Below are positions 10,071-21,900 of a stretch of DNA of 64,000 nucleotides, one piece after another. The translations under genes and the position numbers were made by a program. Within the stretch, counting starts at the first letter, position 1, and every line of letters starts with the position of its first letter. Source of the stretch: Siphonodentalium dalli (Eukaryota; Mollusca; Scaphopoda; Gadilida; Siphonodentaliidae); the NCBI GenBank assembly GCA_032622095.1, contig CP136064.1, positions 5,263,512-5,327,511 on the forward strand, given 5' to 3'. Under the pieces are notes generated by a model that worked only from the letters and a program-made list of their open reading frames with translations, made no database searches and was not told the origin of the DNA.

Positions 10071-12427
10071 CCTTGAACTTACTTGGCTTGAAGAGTCCCT
10101 AACAGCAAATTAAAAACTCCATGATTCTAGCCTTGAACCAGAAAATGTTCCTGCTCTGGTATTAAATAGTGCAGTAGTAGTAAACATATGACATAACACA
10201 TGTGTTAACTATTTAGTTTTATAGCTCTCAGTGTGAACAATTCCATCAAATGCTTCATAAACATGTCCTTAATTACATAATTTCCTGAGCAGACATCAGA
10301 TTCCTTCTGTTAAGTGCTGGTTATTCACCCCCCACAGCCTACAATTCTGATTCTGAAATATTCAGCCCTCTAAATTAATTCAGAATGTTTGGCTTCCGAA
10401 ATCCACTACCACAACCCCTTACCATGGCCCAGTCTGCTTCAGCCAATTATGAGGGTTGAATATTAAGCCTTTCTTTACAAAATTTAATCATGCACCCAGT
10501 TATAAAAGTAAATATTGGAATGGTCTATTATTCATTTGAAGGAGTAGTCAGGATAAATTAGCAGATGACGGTCAGACATAAAAGATAATAGAGGTGCTGC
10601 AGGATTCATATTCATTTGAGGGAAAAGTTCTGATAATAAGTTCAACAAACGGTCGTTTATTGAACTTATTTTCTCAACATTTCCTATGGGAATTACTGGG
10701 GGGGATACATCATCGTGCAGAGGATGTCCTCGTTCAAACGATGTATCGGGCAGCTCCACACGTTGAAGCATCTAGGCAATACAGCCTACAATAGCTGAAA
10801 TCAGCTATAGATTATCCACTCCAGCCAGTAAGATTTATGCAACAAGACAAAATCAGGAAAATGCGTTTCAAACATGGGCTGCCGAGGTCATAACCTACAT
10901 GTAGTTACTAAATGATTGAATCGGGCATTATTACTTCGACAAAGTACTGCCACTTTACAGTTAAAGGCTGCTAGTTTTCTTTGAAATAAAACAGCAGTGT
11001 TCCGTAAATCGTAAGGTAACATCGGGTCAGGCAATCTTTTTACTAATTGAAAGGGCTTAAAATCACTTAATTTAAAAAAAATTCTTCACTGAAATAAAAC
11101 TTGAATTATTTACAAACCGGAAGCCAAATATTTAAAAGAATTTGATTGGCTGTTAATAATGTTTACAGAGGTAGCATTTAGAGTCAGAATTGAATCGTGT
11201 GAGCAATTTTTACGTGGAAGGAATTACCCTATGTGCCGATATTAATTATCATTACTGGTTGATTTTTTATACTAGACTTGTCTGTCAGATATGCGTATAT
11301 AATTTAAACGCAACTCCCGAAAGATCTGAATGGTTTGTTTTTTTTACCAAAAGAGGATAATTATCAAAAAAATAGTGCCCAGTATACGGTATCTGAACTT
11401 TATAATCGTACTTGATTCCACTGTGCAAAGCATATTGAATTGCTTTACCAATGAGCGGCAGCACTTCGTTCATTTAGAATTTGAATTAAGAGATTTTTTA
11501 ATACAGTTTCCTGATTTTGTCGTGTTACATAAAACTTACCGACTGGAGACTGGAGAGTATAAATTAACCTCTATATATACATGTATACCGGTATATACAT
11601 GTAAACTAGTATTGTAGCTGAAATTTCACATTTGCCAGATCTGGTTAGAGCACCACATACGCTGCTCTAGTCGACATCCTGAAAGCACCGTAAATGGTAC
11701 AGAGCTCTATACCATGGCCTAAATGTTTAATTATGTTATAAATAGTTAGAAATTCCAAATGGGTTGGCAGTGCCACTGACAGATTGACCTGGTGATCTGA
11801 TTTTGAGTGAATTTAATTTTGATTTGAAATACTCTGACAGCTTGATTACAGAATACAGGAGAAGTAGGCCCTGCGCGATGTCGGCCGCACACGAAGTCAG
11901 CCCCAGATAAGTTGGCCCCATATATAACAGAAACAATGTTTTAAATCATTCTTTATTTATTTGATGACATGAAATATAAATGACAAAATACTAATAATAA
12001 TAACATATAAATAATATTAATACATTAAATGATGAATTAACAATATATTCGTCACTGTCGCTCTCATCAGTTATGGGTGCTGAAATCTCTGCGATCCTTC
12101 TGAGTAGGTGGCTTGTGGAAAAATCTCTCTCTACTAGTATATTTTTTCCCGAGGTTGAATATTTGACCCTATAGGCTGTACATGTGTGATTTGGTTTCAT
12201 AGGAATCTGTGTATATCTTCTTCTCGATCTTTCTCACTAGGTGTTGCTGCAAGAAGATTAACTTTGCCTCGGAATGCAGAAGCTGCACCGACACATACAT
12301 GTAGTTTGAGCCACTAGCTTTTCTGTTCAGCCTACCGGTACGTGTATGATGCCATCCTTCGGTATCATTGTTGGTTCTGATTGACATCATGAAGGGCATT
12401 GAAGGCACACCACAAAGCTGGACTGAG
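10071..12427. other. unassigned intergenic with one dispersed repeat
   Basis: No gene supported. About 10500-10690 contains a repeat (TCATATTCATTTGAGGGAAA, then GATAATAAGTTCAACAAAC) whose inverted relative is at 39600-39830. The rest is AT-rich, with a few TACATGTA words. Confidence 0.4.
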
Positions 12428-12870
12428 AGGAGCGGATAGCTCAGTTGGTTTGTGGGCCGACCTCTGAGCTACACCTTCGACACGGTCGAGGGTTCAAATG
12501 CGACAAAATATCGGTCGGACTTTGTGTCGCCATCTGCATTCCCAGTACCATGGGCATCACAAATCAATCATCGATGCCACGATCAGTGATCTGAGAAAAA
12601 TTCCAGAAGCCAAAAGTCTCAGAACAAATTTGAAAAAATGCGTACTGGACTAACTTCGTACCTCTGCTCCTCTCGTAATGTCATGACCAGGGATGACACT
12701 ACACTTGGCACACCGTCGGATCGGGAGCCGACGCTAATGGCTGTCCCGTGTGCAACAATGTGCGCACGTTAAAGATCCCTACCGTGGCGAAGAAGTCACG
12801 GGTTCGGCAAAAAACTTCCTGGAAAAATTATGGATCTACTCGATCCCGTCGTGTAAAAGCCAGCCTTGGT
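12428..12870 (+). mobile_element. tRNA-derived SINE
   Basis: The head has a Pol III A box (TAGCTCAGTTGG, 12437-12448) and a B box (GGTTCAAATGC, near 12490), spaced as in tRNA genes. The cloverleaf is degenerate and a long non-tRNA body follows, including GTGCGCACGTTAAAGATCCC near 12760. That word resembles the conserved central segment of several invertebrate SINE families. The 3' boundary is uncertain. Confidence 0.7.
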
Positions 12871-13741
12871 CACTAGACACTAGGACGTAGCAACTACAGA
12901 TACAGGACCCCACGGCTTTAGAGACAACCAGTTGACTTGTCGCCAATTATCATTGTTTTTGTAACTGAGCCGATGACAGCGACTGCCCATAAGTGAAGTG
13001 GTTGCATGTTATAACTAAGAAAACATTGTGGACTAATCCCTTGCCGGACTTCACAATTACATGTACAATGTAGCCTGCATAATCATGAGTGCATACCGGT
13101 ATGTACGCGAGGTGCCAACTTATCCAGATGGCATATACCTGTATTTATATTTACCTGATGTTTGAGTTGCCACACTGTAAATGTACCAAAATTGCCGAAA
13201 AAGCGAAAATTTAGCAGACGAAATTATTTCTTGTGAGAAACTTCAAACTGGCATGAGCAATAAATACACGAAAATAGTAGCAGAATTAAGTCTGATAATC
13301 ATATCACTATTAGAATCATGTCCATGCTAAAAGAGCTAGTGTTTGGAAATGAAATACATACCTATGTTACAGCTACCTCTCTTTTGTTTCACTAAATTAT
13401 CCACAAACAACGAAGAAACTGCATGCAAAACAGATTTTTTATTTCACTTCCTGTACGGTCGTTATAGTCTGTTTCGGAAAAGGTGTCAGCTGTACACACA
13501 TGGTTGCTTATTTTGATAACATTGTACGACTTATTTTCAACAACTGCATTAGATTGACTAGATTAAGTATGACAAGTATATATCGCCAATGTAAATTACC
13601 CAGTTCACGTGGAATGTGGAAGTCGATGCAAAGAATGTGTAGTTTAATATCGTAGATTTCAAATTGTGGTGAACTGTGACAGTTTACACTATGCAGAAGC
13701 TTTTACTACACGCTTCCATTCGTTTAACTATCTGCACTTAT
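12871..13741. other. unassigned intergenic
   Basis: No gene or element recognised. Confidence 0.3.
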
Positions 13742-14118
13742 GCTGAAATGGTCACTGTCACCCCCTTTCGTTCAGTTGGGTACCCAGCTTTTTAAAACTT
13801 TCAGTTGGGTACCCAGCTTTTATAAAATTAACAGTTGGGTACCCAGCTTTATGAGCAGTCAATCTGCAGTACATAATTATGTCCTATGCATACAATTCTT
13901 CTCCGTTATTATTGTCAAGCATCGTGACGAATAGACATCATAATTCATATGTAAACAAGAATTCACACATTTACCAGGTTCATTTCGCAATCAACTGAGG
14001 GCAATCACTAATTAAATGAAGCTCTGTGTGAGATTTCATAAAGTTGGGTACCCAACTGAAAATAAAAATAAGCTGGGTACCCAACTGAATGAAAGGGGCT
14101 GACAGTGACCATTTCAGC
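13742..14118. mobile_element. inverted-repeat element carrying the seed of the 29-bp minisatellite
   Basis: Ends are GCTGAAATGGTCACTGTCA (13742) and its complement (ending 14118). Just inside each end are short tandem units in inverted orientation: three of GTTGGGTACCCAGCTTTTTA spacing about 29 bp at the left and two at the right. The unit aligns with the minisatellites at 3.4 and 58.4 kb (GGGTAC-CAG-TTTT-AAAA). The element is 377 bp and non-coding. Confidence 0.8.
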
Positions 14119-14747
14119 TGCACGTATCCGTTCAGTGTTATCAGGATCATCGATTTATATATACGTCGGTGTCCGGATTATTAAATTTGAATTGAGAAGA
14201 TACTGCCGAATGCTATTATTTTGAGATCCTTTTGTCGCTCGTTTCCACTTGAGTAGATATTTACTCGAATAACATGTTATATCGACTTTCATCGAATCAC
14301 CAAATGTTGCATCTGATAGGGATATCTAAATATCGTATTGCAACAATGGAAGGATGTCGTCTTTTAAAAGTTTTATAGTATAGCATGACGTAGCGACAAG
14401 GGTGTTGGGATGTCCACCCCATCAGCTATGGTGTCGCGACTCTATTGTTATCCCTAAAGTGTAATGCGTATATGGTTTTACCTGGGTTAAGTATCGCTGA
14501 GTTGGTCATTGTCCCACGGTTTCGTGCAAAAAGACACCTATATGGAGTCGGTCGCCGAGAGGTAGGTCTACTGGTCGCTCGTGCTAGCGGACCGGGGATC
14601 GCAACCTGGTCGCGCATAATCTGTAATTCAACACAAATCAGTTCCACTCCAGCGTAAATCAATTACTCTGAATACAAAATTAACCCTAACACCATCGTAC
14701 TTCCTCACTTCTGAATAAGTTAGCACACACATATATATATATAGTGT
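14119..14747. other. unassigned intergenic
   Basis: No gene supported; a short AT dinucleotide run (14731-14742) leads into the CT microsatellite. Confidence 0.3.
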
Positions 14748-14751
14748 CCTC

Positions 14752-14828
<77 letters not shown>

Positions 14829-14866
14829 ATCGCTCTCTCTCTCTCTCTCTTTCTCACTCGCTCCCT

Positions 14867-14909
<43 letters not shown>

Positions 14910-15008
14910 TCCGTACCTTTGTCCCTTTTTCTTGTTTATAAAATTCATGTAATACCTCTCTATTTTTCTTTATTTCTTTTCTCTCTCTATCTCTCCCTCT
15001 CTCTCATC

Positions 15009-15046
<38 letters not shown>

Positions 15047-15122
15047 CATTTCTCTTGCTCGCTCTCTTTCTTTCTCTCACTCCCTCTCTCTTTCTCTCTT
15101 CCTATCTCTCTCTATCTCTCTC
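14748..15122. repeat. (CT)n microsatellite, two blocks
   Basis: Almost uninterrupted CT dinucleotides at 14748-14906 and 14981-15122, broken by CACACACA, CCCTCCC and TTTCT variants. CTTTGTCCCTTTTTCTTGTT follows the first block and a near copy, CTGTCCCTTTTTCTTGTT, follows the second, so the block with its flank was duplicated. Translations into Ser-Leu or Arg-Glu repeats are not genes. Confidence 0.95.
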
Positions 15123-15470
15123 AGTACTCTGTCCCTTTTTCTTGTTTCTAAAATTCATGCTTGGCACCAACATCAGTAGGCTGGAGAGGTGGTCTGATGG
15201 GGTATATCCTGTCTACCCGGCAGGCAGAGATTAACGACTTGGCCGGCGGAGATTATAGTCCATATCAAAACACATGCGGTCCAGTGTTGTCACAGTCCAT
15301 GACTGTTGGTGGTGAATAACGTTTAATAGCGTGAGCCACATTCAGTTTATTTATTTAACACGTTTTATTATTTGTTTGTAAAGATGTATTATGAATTATT
15401 ATCAGTGTTTTAAGTAGAGTTCACTACTGAATATATATACTGTTAGATTCCCTGGTCTGACATAAACACG
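15123..15470. other. upstream flank of the FLYWCH/MULE relic
   Basis: No feature recognised; probable 5' flank of the transposase relic. Confidence 0.3.
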
Positions 15471-16798
15471 ATGGCAAGCACACAAGTGAACGTAAATTAT
15501 ATTCCAAATACTAGAGGTGGAAAGTATCTGGTATATGATGACTACAAACTCTCCGTTAAATCAAGGAGAAATGATCGAATTCATTGGCGATGTTGTAAGA
15601 AAGACTGCCGTGCAACCACCAACACTGAGAACGATATGGTGATATCCAACAGCGGCAACCATAACCACGAACCTGATTTCAACCAAGTAGCAGCAGATTC
15701 CTGGATTGCAGACCTCAAAAAGCTTGTTAAGACAAGTAACAAGCCAGTAACAACGCTATACCAGGAAGAAATAGGAAGTATGTACTGAGTAAATTTAATC
15801 TGGCAACGCTCTTTATATTAGTATTCCGAAAGAAAACTAAGCAAGTAATAACTAAAGTAAAACTGGTCTAATCTTATATTATATATATTATTATTAAAGA
15901 ATAGAGAATACTAAGCAAGTAATAACTCTATTAATGTTTATAATTTAACCATGCTATTTTTTCTCTCCAACAGATCTTCGAGCAGACGAGACCGACCCTG
16001 AAATTATAGCGAAAATCCCGACATATTACAGCATCAAAACAGCATTGTATCATGCCAGAGCCGAAAACCAGCCAAAGTTACCAATTCATCGTTCCTGATG
16101 TATACAAAACAACAGCCAACAACCACAACTTCCTACTAGCCGATGACGGAGAGACTGAAAAGATTCTGATATTCGCGACCAGAGAAAATCTAGAAAATTT
16201 AGCTGTTGCCGGAACGATCTTCTGTGATGGAACGTTTGAGAAAAGCCCAACGATCTTCTTTCAACTGTACACGATACACGCATTCGTCGCCGGAAAGATG
16301 TGCCCTTTGGTGTATGGCTTACTTCCCAACAAGACCCAACATCACCATCAGCCCAAGTGGAATTTTCACAGATTATGAGACAGCTGCCCAAAACGCCCTG
16401 GCAGCTACATTTCCGTCAGCTACAATGAACACAGGTCTCGAAGAAAACGTCACCAAGTTCACGGATTACATCACCGAGTTTTGGGTGGAAGGGAGCCATG
16501 GCCGCCAGCTATGGAATCACCACGACACAATCATGTGGAAGGATGGCACCGAAAACTGCAGTTGGTGTTATCTTGCTCACACCCGAACATCTTCAGGTTG
16601 ATAGATTTCCTGAAGAAAGAGCAAGCTTACCAGGAAGCAACCGTCATCCAATTGAGAGCGGGTGGAAGGATTGGCCCACGCAAGATGCGATATCGCAAAG
16701 TTGACAATTCCATCAGACATTTCAAGAGAGTTTTCGGCGCAGGCGAAATAGATATTCTCGAATACATGGATTCAGTATCAAACAGTATCAAACATTAA
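15471..16798 (+). pseudogene. FLYWCH zinc finger/MULE-type transposase relic
   Basis: Exon 1 (15471-15777) starts at an ATG and encodes a FLYWCH-type zinc finger, with Trp39, Cys41, Cys46, His64 and His66 in a WRC-KDC-HNH pattern. The donor GTATGT at 15778 pairs in phase with an acceptor CAG ending 15973. The second part has MULE transposase signatures in three different frames: FCDGTF and VYGLLPNKT (16052-16378), FTDYETAA (16206-16601) and HVEGWHRKL with FLKKEQAYQEA (16481-16798). Frame changes fall near 16050-16098, 16340-16375 and 16515-16535, and the segment between LLPNKT and FTDYE is shorter than usual in the family. AATAAA follows at 16861. It is a dead copy of a mobile-element or domesticated transposase gene; no terminal repeats were found. 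Confidence 0.85.
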
Positions 16799-17239
16799 TG
16801 TGCTATAATTCATGTTATGTTATATTGATAGTATTTGTTATATATATATCTTGAGTATTTAATAAATTTGTTGAAATATATCACATGTGCATTTCTTCGT
16901 TCATAATGCAACTTCCGGTGTCCGTTCAGTGGCGGGGTTAATATGTGTGGATAGGGCGAATATCGGCCTTTCGTTAGACACCAAAATGAGCCCTCTACGC
17001 GCTGTATTCCTCGAGTTTTGAATTTTCCAAAAACCCCAATTATCCTCATCGTCCGGCCGCTCATCGCCGTCGAAATTAGCCATCGCCACCAATTCCCAGT
17101 AACAATTATGATAAAAACTATAGTCGGCAGCTCTGTGATGTTGAGGATTATCACACCTGCCCCAACACCTACCCGAAACAATAGCCGCCGGGTGAACAGG
17201 ACGACCCCGCTATAAATGTTATGTACGCTTCATGGCAAA

Positions 17240-17475
17240 GGATTAACGTATCAGCTTAAATATGATGCATTTGCGTTCCAGTCCAAATAATATGCGCTTA
17301 ATTACCTGCGCTTCGAAATAAATTATTTGCACTTCAGCCACAAATTATATCTGCTTCAGCTTTAAAGCTTAAATAAGCCCTATTATTTGCACTGTTCAAA
17401 GCGCAAATCATTTACGCTTAAGTATAAATAATTTCGCTGAAGCGCAACTATTTGCAATGAAAATGTAAATAAGGA
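17240..17475. repeat. cluster of degenerate short palindromes (GCGCAAAT/ATTTGCGC)
   Basis: About ten alternating words such as ATTTGCACTT, AAGCGCAAAT and ATTTACGCTT occur in both orientations within 230 bp, so the segment can fold on itself in many ways. No longer unit is conserved. It may be a decayed foldback element. Confidence 0.55.
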
Positions 17476-17670
17476 ATAAATGTAAAAAAATTAAAATTAA
17501 AAATTAAAAGCATTCCATATATAGGACTCTACGCTTGATCGGAATTGGATATATACTTCCATGATGTCTCAAACTGTTCTAATTCTAGATGATTCACACT
17601 TTTAGGAATTGTACGTTGCTGGCATGCTAATGTATATAGATCATGCGACACTTAATTTTGACAGTTATGC

Positions 17671-18082
17671 TTAAAGGTACTCAAGCCGATTCCAACAACA
17701 ACAGAACATTTCTTGAAATGCCGCTTCAGTTATCAGAATATAGTAATTGCCCAAAAGTAATGCTAACCACAGTCAACTATATAGTATAAGCCCAAAACCT
17801 GTTATTTATAAAAATTTGTTCAATGAAATATGGCCGTACGTATTATCACTTGATGTTAGAGTTATCCATCTTCATCCACAAGATCCACATCTTCGTCCGT
17901 TTGACGACGTTTTTCTGGGCCACAAATAATTTCACATCTCGAGAAATAACAAACTTCAAACATCGATATCTGATCACTCTGAGCTTTGATGGGTGGGTTC
18001 CTCGACTCAAATCAAATATTTTTTACCCCGAAGCCAAAGAAATAGTAATTTAGGAGCGTTAATTCAGATAATGCATCTTTAA
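17671..18082 (+). mobile_element. TTAA-flanked repeat family C, copy 1
   Basis: TTAA occurs at both limits (17671 and 18079). The start reads AAGGTACTCAAGCCGATT and the inside has AGAGTTATCCATCTTCATCC, CGATATCTGATCACTCTGAG and CGAAGCCAAAGAAATAGTAA. Six copies lie in the window in both orientations. The TTAA sites suggest a piggyBac- or Kolobok-type target; no transposase is present. Confidence 0.75.
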
Positions 18083-18089
18083 CCTTTCC

Positions 18090-18275
18090 ACGACTGGAGC
18101 TTCCTGAAATTTGGCGAAAACACTGTACCAATGCATTCTCTCCCATAGGGAGCCTAGCATATATAAGAGAATACATTGACCTAACAATATTTACCTTGTA
18201 AACCAGTGTATTATTTTATATATGCGAGGCTCCAAATGGATATATAAGAGAATGCACTGGCACAAGATCTTTAAT
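18090..18275 (+). mobile_element. divergent relic of MITE family A core
   Basis: Contains CCAATGCATTCTCTC, ATATATAAGAGAATACATTG and ATATATAAGAGAATGCACTGG, the palindrome arms of family A with substitutions. The CCCTTTACCC ends are missing. Confidence 0.6.
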
Positions 18276-18923
18276 ACTGCACAAGTGCATCTATTGCCAA
18301 ATTTAAATAACCCCTTATGGCGCTAAGTAATAAAATGTGTGGTTGTTGTTGTTGTTGTTCTATTGGCCGGAACCTTAAATTCGTGAGTTAAATAATGATG
18401 CAGTCCATTGATAACCACGAACACGAAGACCATGCATATACATTAAGCTCAATACATGAGCCGACACGAATTCTCCTTTTTGTTGCGAAAAGCCGTATTT
18501 TGATGTTAATGTCACACACTGTTTATTCTTCTAATATGTATGAAAAATTGTTTATCGTAAACAGGGCTTTCCGTATCTTTCCACACACGACATGATGCTC
18601 GAACCGAGTAGCTTCACGTCGGACTGTTAGGTCGGGGATTTGTGAGCGTTATTTGATCAGCGGCATTCCGAGAACCCAGTTATGGAAATATGTCAAAAGG
18701 CTCCCTAAAATAATCCCCATGTAGGTAATGATTCAGAAACAGAGAAAGTCACCCAATCAACGAGGGGGTACCAAGCACTCTTGAACCGATCTGTTCAAAC
18801 ATTTGGTTTAGTTGTCTCGACACTCTCTGACATCTAGGATGCGCGCTAAGTGTGGTAGGGATTCATTGAATATCCATCGTCAACATTTGTTCCGCGATTG
18901 ACGAATTTTACAGGAACGGATAA
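18276..18923. promoter_or_regulatory. upstream flank of the six-cysteine gene
   Basis: No TATA box or other core promoter element could be called with confidence. The segment includes a short TTG microsatellite (about 18342-18358). The TAA directly before the ATG at 18924 is in frame, so the ORF cannot extend upstream. The transcription start is unknown. Confidence 0.3.
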
Positions 18924-18972
18924 ATGGGAGCGTACAGCATAATCGGAGTCTTATTGTGTCTATTATTTTACC
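18924..18972 (+). CDS. exon 1: signal peptide
   Basis: ATG at 18924 has G at +4 and an in-frame TAA just before it. The exon encodes MGAYSIIGVLLCLLFY and leaves one base (C), with donor GTAAGT at 18973. Joined to exon 2, the hydrophobic stretch continues to an Ala-Ala-Arg-Gly before the first Gln-Cys, a plausible signal-peptidase region. Confidence 0.85.
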
Positions 18973-21900
18973 GTAAGTAAAGCTGACGGGGTCACCCTCA
19001 TCCCCCCAAAAAAAACAGTGCTGAAGAGTATATACGCAATTTTTTTAAATGTGGAGAAGGGTATACACGTAGTTTGTTATCAGTGCTTTAGCGCACTGAG
19101 TTACGTCAACTGTGTTCCAGAAAGTCTGGCGCCAATCAGCATTGCCAATTTGTTTTCAGTTTTCATTGGAACGTAAACAATTATTCTGTACAGAAATCAT
19201 GACAGACGCGAAAACTAAAAATTATTTCGAAAGAGATTAATTTCAGCTCTTTTTTTCTTCTTTTCTTTTGTGAGAGCGATCCATTTGAACAGCGTAAGTA
19301 GAATATCCATGTTAATTCATTGCCTTGTGTGTTCGTAAACAATTATAATTTCTCAGTGGCACCGGAAGAATTAAATAAAGGACAAGAGGCATCCATCTCC
19401 ATCTTCATCCAGTATGAAGATGGTTGTGTATCCTGCATAGCGGGCTAGAATCACTGAATTCTCCCTCTGGTGACCTCATTCTGCTTAGGCCTCATCTTAT
19501 CTAGAAAGTTTCTTTACTATAATTTTGTTGTAGAAACTTCTTCACATAGATTCTATTTCTGTTTTAGTTTAGTTTCTCTATATCCCAAAATTGGCAGACG
19601 ACACATTGCATAATCGAGGTTCCCAATGGGTGTACATCACAATATTCACATTATAGAGAACTTCAATCTGAGTTTATGTCTCCCATAGCAGATGAGGCCA
19701 TGCAAAATGAGGTCCATACAGGGTGAATTTCGTGATGCTAGCCCGCCTTGATATGAGGCTAGAGGGTCTCCGTTAGAGTATACACCTTGAAATCTGCAAC
19801 TGTACCCCTTGAAAAAGACGATTCTATTTGCACCCCCCCCCCCCGTTTGGGTTGGAACTTTCCAACTGGTAGCTCAAGCTTTCCAAACTGACATCCCCTA
19901 AAGTTGGAAATTTCCAACTAATGGCCATTTTCAGACGATTTTTTTTTACCAAAAGTAGAAAAATGTACCACCGTTAGTCTAAATACAACAACTCCCTCAC
20001 TAATTACTGGTTGGTGTATCAAGTAATGAGAACAATTTCAACCTATATGTGGTTCTAAATTTCCAACTAATGTTGCGCCAGACATTAAATGTCAAACTGT
20101 TGAAACTTTTGACCAAAATTGGCGAGTGAGTCACCCTCAAACCACCCCTTGTCGTCACGTCACTGCACGACCCTCCTCTAGCTAGACCACACTGCGATCA
20201 TGGTATCAAATTTGTGAATATTTCAATACACATAATTTTCTTCAATTTGTAAAAGTCATATGGGGTGTTTCCAGTAGAAATTGTGGATATACTTTCCCAG
20301 AATTTCTGAGACGTTGTTGCAGGTTATTACCAGGTAAGATGCTGGGGGAAACCCTGGTCTATAGACTTACCTAGAGTTATTATTAATCCGTTATAAATTT
20401 GCGGGGTCCTTGACACACCATACTGGGGCATGCCAGTCAAAAATATCGGGTGAGAGTATTGGACAAATAATCATTATATGTGTTAATCCCATCACAAAAT
20501 TATTTAACTTCTCATGATTTTCTCGATACCCCCTGGACTCCCGCCTTTTGTGATATATTGGATGATTGCGCAGATGTAGATATCGATATAGGCCTGTGTT
20601 CGAAAACTGACAAAAAGCCGGCAGAAGTTTCGACCGGTATGTGGCTTTTGTGGCTGCAGTGTTCAGAAACACGTTCGATCTTATAGGGTTTCTTTCACCG
20701 GCGTGAAATTTGATGTATCGTCTTCGTAGCTACGCCACAGAACGTGATCAACATTCTGACTAAATCGACCGTATGTGTGAAATGTCTCAAACGCACGAAG
20801 ATCGTGACAGAGCTACAAACGAGAAAATCGTGATAGGGTTAAAACAAACAAACAGACAGACAGACATACATACCGACATTGGGTACATAATGTATATATA
20901 CCTAGTCGTCTGTTGACGGCACGGGCATGCCAAACATGACCTTCGATTGAATTCCGAGTCAGATTATACGGCTTTAAATTTGTCGATTTCTAAATCATTC
21001 AGACGCGAGTTAACAATTCTAATGATTTTGCCCTCCCAAGATATTTGACCAACAAATATTTAATGGAAGCATCTTTGTACACTAAGGAGACAGTTTTTTT
21101 CGAGAATGTGCACAGTGGAAGCTAACAGGTAGCGCGACTCGGTGTTACATCCATGTCTCAGGATAGCATTGGTCACATTCCGAGGAGACAAGTGGTCGTG
21201 AGAAAATAGATGGGTTTAGATGCATATATATATAATTATATAGGCCTACGCACAGGGACGCGGTGACCTATGGGATTGGGGGGGGGGGGGGCAAATGACA
21301 GCATTATTTGGAAATTCCTACTAAAGTTAGGTGGATTTTAAAGATGCATTATCCGAATTAACGCTCCTAAATTACCATTTCGTTGGCTTGTGGGGGGGGT
21401 AAATATATTTGATTCGAGTCGAGGAACCCACCCATCAAAGCTCAGAGTGATCAGATATCGATTTTTGAAGTTTGTTATTTCTCGAGATGTGCAATTATTT
21501 GTAGCCCAGAAAAACGTCGTCAAACGGACGGTCTCGGACAAAATTGCGGATGAATATGGATAACTCAATCAAGTGGTAATATGGCCAAATTTCATGACAC
21601 TAAAGTGATAACACGGCCATATTTCGTTGAACAAAATGTTGATAAATAACACGCTTTGGGAAATTTGATACCATAGTTGATAGTGGTGAGCATTATTTTG
21701 TTACAATTAATCGATTCTGATAACAAAAGCGTATTGAGAAGAAATGTTGTTGTTGTTGTTGTTGTTGTTGTATGTTGATGATATGGAGACCATCTGATCG
21801 GATTTAGTACCTTTAATAGTTCGATATTCCAACCTGTGGTCATTATTTTAGACCAAACAAAATAAAATATTTGACTACATTCGGATATAATTTTTGGACT

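Noticed and set aside
12431-12505. Functional tRNA gene
   Set aside because: A and B boxes are present but the cloverleaf is degenerate and a SINE body follows; taken as a SINE head.
14628-15179. Ser-Leu and Arg-Glu repeat ORFs
   Set aside because: Pure CT microsatellite.
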